From: Ficedula albicollis
Taxonomy: Eukaryota > Chordata > Aves > Passeriformes > Muscicapidae
Assembly: GCF_000247815.1 (NCBI RefSeq)
Contig: NC_021677.1
Location: 17,089,687 to 17,153,686, forward strand
Length of the DNA: 64,000 nucleotides
Direction of reading: 5' to 3'
In this document: one piece after another, positions 1 through 12,200 of the stretch
How positions within the stretch are numbered: the stretch's first letter is position 1
How the letters are laid out: every line of letters starts with the position of its first letter
Notes under the pieces: generated by a model
Databases searched by the model: none
What the model was told of the DNA's origin: nothing
The model's input: the letters and a program-made list of their open reading frames with translations, nothing else
Made by a program: the position numbers and the translations under genes

Positions 1-263
1 CATTGGAATTATACCTCCTATCTGCTGGTCTTTATTGTTACAGACGAGACCTACGTCAACACTACATTCCACTTTCTGCCCTAAATCTGCAATGGGAATG
101 TTAGGGAATTTCTCTGATCGGCAAGAAACATTTTCAACTTTTGCACACTCCCAGGAGGGGAAGTTCTTCCAAATGTTCTCAAAGGTTTCGTAGTCACCAC
201 TGTCCTTGTCAGAAGCATTTGGGTAAGTCATGTCAATCCAGTCCGACCAGACGCAGTCACAGC
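1..263 (-). CDS. MUC2: MUC2 exon 33: start of CysD2 (partial)
   Basis: The acceptor is TCCCAG|GCTG. It encodes residues 1552-1639: [12 protein letters not shown] (WxxW present), [42 protein letters not shown], then NNKDQQIGG. This is a second CysD that runs off the window, with sequons NAS and NVS. Confidence 0.93.
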
Positions 264-3200
264 CTGGGAGGCGACAACAAGACAGACAATTAGAAACAGA
301 CAGGACAGAGACACCAATGCAGGGCACCAGCTCACACACAGCTGATGCCTTGGGCATCCCCTGCACTCAACAGAGCTCCTCATGCTGCTACTGCACACAG
401 CCAACACTGGCCACAAGACAGCTCGGTGGTGTGGCCAGGGCTCTCCTTCTTGGCCCTACAAACCACTCCAGGCTCAAATCAGGACACAGGCACTGATGAG
501 TTCTGTCCGTGCCCCCCACAGCTGGGTCACATTGATTTGTATGGACTCTTGTGTGCAAAGATACACTCACACAAGACGGACACAGGAGGCAGAGTGGGAC
601 TAAGCAGAGACTCCTGCCACTCTCAGCTTCTTGGGCCATGCACACCAGCTCAATATCTCATGGAGAAACTAAGCACTGGGAAGGAACCCAACCACAGGGA
701 AAGCAGGCAAGAGGACACACGCTGCTGACAAAGCCTCAGCTGCTTCCCAGCAGCACACAGATCGCTGGAGCCAAGCACCAACAGGAATGCTGGAAGAATC
801 CAGCTGCCCAGAGCTTGTGTCTGTCAAAAGGGGCAATCTGCACCCTGACACCTTTCCCCAAACTCTGCCAGCAATAGCCATGGAAGCTTCCTACAGCCCA
901 AACAGCTGATAAGTAGCAGCAATGGCCACAGAGACAAAACAGGAGAGAAAGGCAAGAAGGTCTGCACAGCTGTGCCCAAACACAGCCTGAAATGCCACTG
1001 CCACCAACTTTAGTTCCACTCCAACTGCACACCACGGAGCCAGTGACTACATTCTGTCCAGCTCAAGGACACAATCCAGTAGCAGCAAAAGCAACATTCC
1101 CATTACTTCAGTAGCTGTCTAAGCTGGGCACAACCATGAAATACCTCCTTGGAGCACTGTTGCATCAGGGAAGGCAACACCTTCTCCCAAGGACCCCTAA
1201 ATCCTTGTTCCTGATGAAATAGCCAGACAATGGGCCAGGTTTGGCCACAGGCTGCCCAGAAGTTACACCCATCTCTTGATCCATCCAAAAGTGGAGCTAC
1301 TCATGGATCTTTACTACTCCCACAACAAGGACACCAATGACAAGAGAGCAAGAGAATTCTGTGTTGGTACTGTAGTTGGAGGCACAGGGCTTTTGGTGGG
1401 AATTATTTGGTTTTGGATCATACTTCACTGACCTGGTGGGGGTGTTGTCGTTGGTCCTGTGGTGGGGGTGGTGGTAGTGGTGGTGGGGGTGGTGGTGGTG
1501 ATAGTGGTGGTGGTAGTCGTGGTGATGGGAGTCTCTGGTGGTGGAGGAGTGGTTGGCAATTCTGTTGTGGGGGATGCTGTGCTCGTTGTGCCTGTTAGAA
1601 TCAGCAGGGACAGAGAAAACAGACAAAGGCACAATTGGACTCAGTGTGAAATGAACAGAAGCTGTGCATGAAGCAGCTGCCCCAGACCTAGATGGGTCAG
1701 CCCACCCTAACCGATCAAAGATCTGACAGGCACCAACCCTCCCTTTCTGGCCCCAGAAAGCAGAATCCTTGACATCCAAGCACAGAGACAGTCATGTCCC
1801 TCCATGCCTAGTGAAGAGACTGGGGATAGTGCTGGAAGGTGCTTCTCATAAAATTGGATAGACCAAGCAAGAGATGAGGAGGAGTAATGCTTTGGATCTG
1901 GCTGGGGCCTTCTATCTCTGCCTCATTACCTACACTCCTTCCTAAACTCTGGGGCAAGAGCTGAGAGGGGAATTTGTGGTTTAAAACAAAGCACACACAG
2001 GAATTATGTTCCTGCCTCATTGTCCTAAGAGTTCCACTGATTTGATGTCAGCCCTCTGAAGTGCTTCCCAGAGGAGAAGTGAATCTCATCAGCCAATGAC
2101 CACACTTCAGAAAAAGGGACAGTCTGCTGAGTGAAACTGTTCCCAGAAGCCTGTCACAGAAATCCTTGCTTCCTACATCTATAGACGCTGGTACTCACTA
2201 GCTCTGACATTGCAAATGAAGAAGTGCTTTCTTGGAGCACTGTCAAGTTGGGGAAGACAGGACCTTCTCCCAAGGACCCCTAAATCCTTGTTCCATTTAA
2301 GTACCCCAGCCAATATGCCAGCTTTGGCGACATGACATTTCCTAGTATGCCCATCTCTGATCCCATGCAGAGCCACAAATGGGGGTGCTCATGGATCTTT
2401 ACTACTCCCACAACAAGGACACCAATGACAAGAGAGCAAGAGAATTCTGTGTTGGTACTGTAGTTGGAGGCACAGGGCTTTTGGTGGGAATTATTTGGTT
2501 TTGGATCATACCTTCTGTAACTGTGGTGGTTGTTGGTGGAACAGTTGTTGTTGTCGTTGGTCCTCTGGTGGTGGTGGTGGTGGTAGTGGGGGTGGTGGTG
2601 ATGGGAGTCTCTGGTGGTGGGGGAGTGGTTGGCAATTCTGTTGTTGGGGATGCTGTGCTGGGTGTGCCTGGTAGAAACAGTAGGGAGAGAAAAGAGACAA
2701 AGGCACAAAGGCATGAGTGGGACTCAATGTGAACTGAACAGGAGCTGCTACAGACATAGAGAGGTCAGCCCACCTTTATCACTGCAAAGGCCCCTACCAC
2801 CAGCCCTCCCTTTCTGGCACCGGAAAGCATAATTTCTGACATCCATGCACAGAGAAGGTCATGGCCCTCTTTTCCTAGTGAAGGGATTAGGCAAAAGTGC
2901 TGGAAAGTGCTTCTTAAAAAATCAGAAAGACCATGTCAGCCTGAAGAAGGAAGCCTTCGCAGCCCCACCCAGAAAATGCCTCTACCAACAGGTGTTAGAA
3001 ACCTGGTCTGCTCTTTTCTCTGGATATATTCTCTCCAGCAGAAACTTAAAAGCCCAAGCCCTCCTAAGACTTCCTTGCAGATCAATGGTTTCTGTGATTG
3101 TGACGTGCCTCTAGTAGCCAATAGCCTTTTATTTATCCAAAGGCAAAGTAAGATCACAGAGTACTTTTCTATTAATACCTGTAGATGTTGAGGTTACTGG

Positions 3201-6200
3201 AGTGAAGACTGGTGGTATATACTCACTTGTGGTAGGCTCGGCTATAGGTGTGGTTGAAGTCCTGATTGTAGTGGTGGTGGGTATTGTCTTGATGGTGGTT
3301 GAAGTTGTAGTTTGTGGTGTAGTAGGTGTAGTTGTAGGCTCACAAGGTATTTCTTGCCACTCACAACAGTTTACTCTGATTTCATAATTATAGCAAAGTT
3401 GCCACATAGTTACATCTTGCTCATCATTTTTACAGATTAGCCCATATGTAACATTACACTGGACTTTCTGACCAAGTTCTTCTAAGCTCACATCAGGTTT
3501 ATCCTTAGCCCTGCATTCAATTTTTTCAGGAGCTCTACATATTTTGTTTCCATGGTTTCTTATTTCCTCGTATGTTTCATAGTCACCATCACCTTCTTCA
3601 GGTTTGCTAACATCAAACCACTCAGTCCACTCACAGATCAGTCCAAAGCAAGGAGCTGCAAGAAAAGACAGAGATTTCAGACATTATAGAGAACATCCTG
3701 AGAAGAGAAATTGTTTATTTTCTTCTATTAGGGATTAGAGGACTGCATTGCAATTTGTCATCTTTCCAAAGAAAAGAGTTCTAAATTTGGTTCTACATTA
3801 CCACGTCTTTAAACTGGAAATTTTGCATCAAAATAAAATCACCAAGCTGAAACCTTTAAAGGTCCTTCTTCTCACTATACTAATGGCACTTTTGAAATTA
3901 TAAAAAAATTATTCATTTTTGCTTAAAATATATTTTTCTCAGTAATTGCCTTTGACATTTTTAATAACTTTATTTTGTATTTATAACTTACTTGTAGTTA
4001 CTGGATGGCTCGTAGTGGAAACTGAAATAGAACAAAAAGAGATTACTCCATCATTTCAAAAGAAATATAATAGTATTGTTTTGCTGACAGTCCTAACGTT
4101 ATTTCTACTATCCCATTAGGATATTGTAAAGCTAACGTGTTTTTCAGAAATAGGAAGGCACCCTATACTTTATACTTACAATTTCTTTCATGAAAAATAA
4201 ATCAATTCAAAATGCTTTCTTAGTGTGGTGTGATAAAACAATTCATAAATATGGCTCTGTGTCAATTATAATCCCATATAATTGTACATTCTATATTTAA
4301 AATATTTTCCTTAAAGAAAACAATTTTTAGATCACTTTTGTATTGATGATTTACCTGTGGTGGTGGTGGTGGTAAGAGTGCTGGAAGGGAAGGAGGTTGA
4401 AATGGTTGTAGGTGAAGTTGTTGGACAAGGCACGATCGTAATATTTGTAGTACCATCTTCTGCACAAATGTATATTATACATATGTCGCCATCCTGTACT
4501 TTTCCGATAACTTCACCCACTTCATAACGTGTTCCATTGATGATACAAGGACACCCTGCAAGAAAGAGCTTTACTGTGAAATTTTTCTATTACCATGTAA
4601 AAGGCAGAGGCAAAATACTTAGGACAAGAGAGCATTTACATGAGTCGTGTTTTTCAGAGCTGTACCTGGAGCTTAGATCTACCATACTGTGCTAATTTAT
4701 CTTTACATTTAAAGCAACAGGACATATTTAATCAAGTCCTGAATAAAATGCCTCGTGGCACAGACTTAGAAAGTAGGTTTTAAAATGTTCTGAGAGAAAT
4801 AAGTTGCATTTTGCTAACTGACACTTCTGTATTAATAACTACATGTTCAGGAAGTGCAAACTCCTGGTGAAATCCATTAGTTTGGATATGGGACATGGGG
4901 AGAAAGACTGAAGTGGCATGAGAAAAAGGTCGAACCAGAAGTACTAACAGCAAAGTTCAATGAAAGTGCTGGCAAAATTTCTTTAGTCACAACTTTCACT
5001 AGCACTGGAAAAAATTATTCTAAATCAGTACTAAGTCTTTTGTAGAGACAGACAGAGCAGTTTATGATTTTTTTTTTCTTTTTGTTTCCAGAAAAACCCA
5101 AATGTTATTTACCTGGGACTGGTTTACACTGTATGGATCCTGATGGGACACAGACACTAAAAGAAAAATTTTCAAAAGTTAAAATATTGCTGATGTTTCA
5201 TGACACCTGTTAGCAGAGTCAAAAGCACAGAAACATAGATATTTGCCACTTGATCTTCATTCACACTACTGGATATTTTTCTGGGTGTATTTTCTAGTAT
5301 TGCCTATCATTTTTCATTCAGATTAAGTCACCACTTCCAATACAATTGCAAGTTGCAATACTGCAATAACAATTGTTTTGCAGAGTGAACTTAACAGCTA
5401 GGTCAGATTATTCTCTGGTCACCATGCAGAGCCAGAGGTGTAAGTGCTGTTATTGCCAACACTCTAAGCACATAGTTGGGACTCAACTTTCAAGGCAAGA
5501 ATATTTCAGATTACAGTGATGTGGAAGTTCCAGTTTTAAGTGAGAATACAAGGCAGAGTAGCCCCTCTATTCCCAAAGAGTCATGAGAATTGAAAAGTTG
5601 TTTTGGAAGTTCACCCAGGTTTAATTATTATAATTTATGACAGTTGACAGGTATAACTAGTGAATTTGCTAATACATTTATTATAATAACACTACCAACC
5701 TGAAATCTGTATTATTATGGGTTTGGAAAACTATGAAATACAAGAATACCAGCTCTTCAGCTGAAGTTTTTGAGGCCTAGTAACATAAATGAGGGACTCC
5801 GCATACACAAATTATTTCCTGAATTACTGCAAGTAATTTTTATATACCATATTGTACAGTTGTCTTCTGTGACTACTTCTTGCCCAGGGGGTACATGGGT
5901 TCCATCCTCGAGGTAACATCCACATTTGTCTTCAGTCACACATTCCTTTGTCTCTTCATTATAAATAGGCTTGTCCTTAGGGCATCTGGGGTAGCAGCCT
6001 ATTGATGACAGGTAGAACAGAATACAGGATGAAGAAAAAGTACAAAAAGCTAACTCAGTGATATGTTACCATCTGAAGGTAAATCATTCTCACTGAATCG
6101 AGCACAGTGAAAGAAATCTAAAACTTCCCATTCAAATCAAACCATGGACAATTAGTCTTTCCAAAAGACTTCAACGGTTTCCATTGATAATACTGGGGTG

Positions 6201-9200
6201 AGGAGGATTAAGTAAGAGGTTTTTTTACAAAAACTAGTGAAGTTTCTTTTTGTTAGTTCAATACCTTAGAGAAATCCCTAATTTATACTCATTTTAATGG
6301 GCAGCTAGTAATTTTAAGACAAAGAAACACCCCAATTTTTGTATAGATTACTCTAATACTTTTGTGAGGAATATGGAAGAAGATTCACTAACGAACAGGT
6401 TTTTCACTACATTTCTTAGAACATTAGACCTTGCTTATGCCTTGAATACATCAGGTATCTTTACCTCAAATAGACAATTTATCCGTATTTTTCCTAACCC
6501 TTGGGCAGTGATCCAAACTTCAATGCAAACGATTAATTGACTATCAATTCTCATTCCATTTTTCATGTGAATGCACTTAAAAATAGTATTCTGCTATTAT
6601 TATTGTGTCTCCTTTGTCCAAATAACCTTTTATGAAGTCCAATTATTAAGGACTTAACAATAATGATAATAATAATGATAATAACGATAATAATGATAAT
6701 AAGATTATGAATATGAATATGAATATGAATATGAATATGAATATGAATATGAATATGAATATGAATATGAATATGAATATGAATATGAATATGAATATGA
6801 ATATGAATATGAATATGAATATGAATATGAATATGAATATGAATATGAATATGAATATGAATATGAATATGAATATGAATATGAATATGAATATGAATAT
6901 GAATATGAATATGAATATGAATATGAATATGAATATGAATATGAATATGAATATGAATATGAATATGAATATGAATATGAATATGAATATGAATATGAAT
7001 ATGAATATGAATATGAATATGAATATGAATATGAATATGAATATGAATATGAATATGAATATGAATATGAATATGAATATGAATATGAAAATGAAAATGA
7101 AAAATATAATATTAAGTCCTCTTTGTACTGTACTGGAGTTCTAAATGGCCTTTACACTGAAGCACCATGTAATTAGCTGGTACTTACAATGTCAGACTGT
7201 ACTTAAGATGCCCTAACAAAAATAGGCATGCTCTGTATTTCTAGTGAAATTACACAACAAAAATCATTCAGAAAGATTCTTGGATATATAATAATCTGCC
7301 TTCTGACACTTCCCAAATATTTGTAATAATCATTTTAAAACACAGAGGTTTGTTGGGTTTTTAAAAAATGTTTTGGTGAGGGATTTTTGTTGATTTTTTT
7401 AGTAGGGTTTTGTGGCAGTATTTTGCTTTGTTTTGTTTCTCTTGAGTTTTGGTTTGTTTGATTTTTTTTCTTTTAATTTTTTTACCAGCAGTTCAAAGGA
7501 AAGTCAAAGTCAAGACATTTCTTGCCAATCCCTAAACTGGAGATAAGTGCTTCCAGTCCAGACCAAAAAGACTTTATGGCTAAAAATACAGGTTTTTTTC
7601 TCCAGCTTTACCATGTGGTAAACCAGAAGCTACTTGTAAAGTCTTTCACATTCTTGGATCATTGCAGTCCTTTTAATGTGAAATTCCTGTTTCGTTATCA
7701 ACCACAAGGACTGTCACCTACTAATATCTCATCTAAAAAGGAAACAGAATCTCTATTAAGAATCCAATATATTGCAGCATCAGGGTGTCTGCTATGAAAC
7801 ATATTTTCCAGTGTAAAGGTAGGTAAATGTTGCACACTAATCTAGTAAAGGCAAGATGATCTGGTACATAAAAAACAATAAGGTAAAAATTGCCCGACTA
7901 TCAGTGACTTGCTTCTTTGCCGTATCAAAGATTTTCCTGCTTTTGAAATACTTTTGCATGGGATTCAAAATAACCATGATGTAATAATAATGCATGTTTC
8001 AGGATACTATCCAAGCAGAGACTAGTTTTGTGGCTGACAGCAATGTAACTATCACCCATTGAGGTTAATAAATAATAAATTATGTTACAGGAAACATCTA
8101 TGTAAGACTGGAGGCAAACTCAATATAGCAGATTAGGAACAGATTTAGGAACATCTCATCAAGTTGACAGACTAGTCCATAATTATTGCGAGATACCTGA
8201 AATAAATTATACAAAACACAATATAAAATGGCAAGGAATTTATTACCTTCCAGTAGTGGTATTGTAAAGTTGGTGCTGACGTTATTGATCATCCTGCAGG
8301 TTGTGATATTACTGCCACAAGGCTCGTAGTGCCAGTCACACTCATTGCGAGGGTTGTAGTAGTCACAGAATATGGCTGATGAGAAAAGAGAGAAGCTGAT
8401 TAAAAACAGGGTTGCCAGAATGCAGTTCTGAGCAGGCCTTCAATGGTACAAGCTGCATCAATCTACAAGTTAAGCTGGCCAAATTTCTCTTGAGGTACAA
8501 GACCTGGACTTTCTGCTACTCTGCTGAAACTTAGGATACATCGAAACACCAGCGCCCAAGACTGAAATTTTAAACATTCAAGCCACTGGGTAAAAATGCT
8601 TCAAATTATAAAGATTTAAGATATAAAGATAAAGATATTTTTTAAAAATAATTTTAGTTTAAAATCAAAGGTATATTTCTGAGAGCATTTTTCTTCTGTA
8701 GCTACTAGCAAACTTCTAAATATTTTTTCATTTTATACAAAATATTTCCATCTTGCTGTACCACACAGGCTGAAAGTCCAAGGAGAAACATATGAGCCAT
8801 TATGAATACAACTTAAATTCAGCTTAGATGACTAGAGACAGAGGAAGAAGCTTTTATTAACTCATATATCAGAGCAGAATGAAACTTAGAATTTTTGTTT
8901 CACTGGCTTCTTACACTTAAATGCTCCAATTAGTCCAAATTCTGAATTTCAATGAATTTTTTAAATTAAAAAATTGTATATTTCTGCTACTTAGAATCTC
9001 AACCTTTTTATTTGAGTGCTTTTTGGGTAATATTAATTTAAATAATATTTTATGGTGTACTGGTATGAATTCTAGCATCACTAATGGACACTGTTTAATA
9101 CACATAACACTGATAAGGTTCAGTGCTAAAGCATGGGAGCACTATATAATTTTTGCTAAAATCATTCCAAGTAATTTGAAGAACTGAGAGAGGAGAGAGA

Positions 9201-12200
9201 TCGTGGAAAAGAGAAAAAGAGAAAAGATAAAAGAGAAAAAAGAGAAAGAGAAAAAAAGAGAAAGAGAAAAAAAAAGATAAAAAATAAGAGCCAGGTTGAA
9301 CAAAAGAGTTGAGATACATAAATTTACTAGCCTGGTGTTCCCTGATATGCTGAGAAAAGCTTCCACGAAGTAGCCAGCATGACTTTGCAGTGACAGTACT
9401 AGTGATTTATTTGACTGGCTTTCTGACAGCAGCTAAAAGGTACAGTTGTGTTTATCTGTTACTCACGGCAGATATCAGGAGTTCTCCAGAAAACACAGGC
9501 CTCAGCCTTGATGCACTCTTGGGCGTACGCTGCAACTGCAGAGCAGAAGCACTCGCAATCTCCACCACTGTCACAAGAGCAGGCATCATGAACACAAGCT
9601 TCATAGAAAGGAAGTGGGTTCACCTGTCAGGGGAAGAAATGATGCCCCAGTTCATTTCACTAGTTTTCAAACGAATATGTTTGAGAGCTCTTGATACTTG
9701 GGAATTGAATTGGCCAGGAATGAGATTGCATCTAAGAGTTACCAAATCACAAACATTTACAAGCTTGAAGCTGCTCAATACATTCTGGGGAATAACAGAC
9801 TTAAAATAATAGAGCCCCTTTGTAAGTTGCTATGACTGAAAAAACAAAGTAAGAGTCCTTGGCAGTGATCACACTTCCTAATACAGTTCCATTTTAATGC
9901 TCTGAAAACCAAGTTGAATTTATGCCAGTGAAGTCTTATCTTCCAGCAAGCTTTGCCAACCAAATGCTGAACAATGTCAGAAAGGCTGCATTCACAGCAA
10001 ATATGAAGCATATCATTTAGTGCCTGTCAGTTTTTGGAGTTTATCCAATGACACATTTTAAAAAGTTTTTTTTTTTTTGTTTGCGACTGCAAGAGGAGAA
10101 ACTTAGACTGGATTTTTGATGCTGAGGTAAACCACATGGAAACATATAGTAAATTAATTAACTTAAAAATTGTTTGTGACTTTTCCACCGTGAGTCGAGA
10201 AAAAACTGTTGCCAATATTACCATACATTAGGAAAGAGATGAGAAACAAAGAGCAGTGCTCTCTGTGCACTGTACTCTGGGAGCTGTGGGCTGTCACAAT
10301 GTTTGCTGTGGCAATTTGGAGGCACAGGATCAGCATCTGTCTATCTAAACTGTGTGATGTCAGTGGTGTCTAAGAAGATCCTTTTGTGGATTGAATACTA
10401 CAAGTAGTAGCCCCTTCAAGAGCCACCTTTCATGTTTAGTATTAATTTCCATCAGGAGATGGGTCTGGTGATTGTCAGATCCTTCAGTATTTGTAATGCT
10501 GACAGTCTCTCAACAAGAGATGGTGCAACTGCAGCAAACAAAGGCCTGTTCAGGATACATTTCTGAAGCTAACTTGCAGAGAAGTAGCAGTGAAACTGTG
10601 GTGATGAATATTGTACAGCTGGGGCTGCCCCACCACTTACACAGTCCCATTGCCACAGACTCAGACAACTTTGACTAAGGCCACATGAAATGTGCTGACA
10701 TCTGTAGCTGTACTGAAGAGTTAATTGAAGATCACTGTGTTTAACCATCTGTTCATTCATTTCTGATGGTCTTTTTGGTTCTGCATTATCAGAATTGCAC
10801 TGTGCTCTCCCATCACCTACTGTCTTCTACAAACCTTGGAGTGACAAATTTCGAAGACTTCGCTCTGGATGATGCTGCATTCTTTCTCTGCCCAGGATTT
10901 CCGGTGTGGTTTCAGATCACAGGGCTTAATCTCTTTTGTGACATCTGGGCACATGGGAGATTGTTTCCAGGAATTTCCAAAAATCAGAGGATTAGAGTCC
11001 TGCAGTCCACTCCTTGTTGTAAAATCGTTGTTTGCCTTGTCATCAAAGTTGCCACACAGACCACACACTTTGCCCTGGAAAAGAAAATTGAGTTTTTAAA
11101 TATACCATGAAAGTGAGAAACAGGCTCTGGTAAAGTAAGAGCAAAACATTGGCATGAAAAGCGACAAATTACTGTCTCTGTAAATTATGACTTTCATATT
11201 TACTATCAAATCATTTGTACAGAAAATAAATTTTTATTTTTCCACCCTCAGAAAATTATTCAGCTGCCGTGTCTTCCCTCCTTGAAAACAATTATATTTG
11301 ATGTATTTCCATATCTCTGTCTCCATATCCAATTTAAGATATTAAAGAGTGCCCAAGCCTCTTACAGCTGAGAAGAATTATTTATTCTCTGTTCTTCTCA
11401 ATTTATCATAACTCACCTATTAATATAAATCTGAGGCAATTGATTTCTGCTCAAAGCTATTTTTATTAAAAGTTTCTAACATAATGAAAACTATTTTTTC
11501 ATTCACAGAAAAGAAATTACAGGGATCCATTTTTCTTGAAAATGTATCAATCTGTCCTCAATGGCAAATTTTTGATACAATGTCTCAATATTCTCCAATT
11601 CAGCATGCTGAATTTCAGGAACCAGAACCATGGCCATACATTGCATCGGGAGTTTGGTTTTAAGACAGGGCTGAGACTGCTTGTAGGTTTCCAAGCACAT
11701 ATGCAGCCAGTCCACTTCCTCTAAATTATTCTGGATGATTGGCTATCAATACTCACAAGCTCAAGAGTATTGCCTGTTTATTTCTATTAGAGTTACATCC
11801 TATGAATTCTGTGCAATACATTGTGATAGAAGTGCTTCTGCAAGCTGTGATGGTAATAATGCAAGCTAATCATCAGTGCATAGAGGATATAGGAATTAGA
11901 CAAGGAGTCAGAATAAAAGAACATTTATGTTTCCTTGTCTATTCATAATACTACTTCAGAAAAAGACAGACAGGCACTAACTTTGTAATCAGGGCTCAGC
12001 TTGATGAAAACAGTGGTCTTCTTGTCCCAGATCAGCATCACACCATTGCTAGCCTCAATAACCAAGTACAGCCCGACTGTCCTGTTCCAATACTGCACAT
12101 CATCACCAACATCTCGCTGAATTTCTTTGTACTCTTTGTTCTCCAATTTCAGTTCAGTTTTCTGAAAGGAAAAATAGAAATATTGTAATACTAACTTCTA

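Noticed and set aside
1407..2732. Gly/Val-rich plus-strand ORFs over the PTS exons
   Set aside because: They are the antisense shadows of Thr/Pro-rich exons 31 and 32.
6707..7144. 145-codon Met-Asn repeat ORF
   Set aside because: It is produced by the ATGAAT hexamer array within a MUC2 intron and lies antisense to the gene.
7522..7797. 91-codon plus-strand ORF in intron 25
   Set aside because: It has no recognisable motif, is antisense to the gene, and its length is within chance for this sequence.
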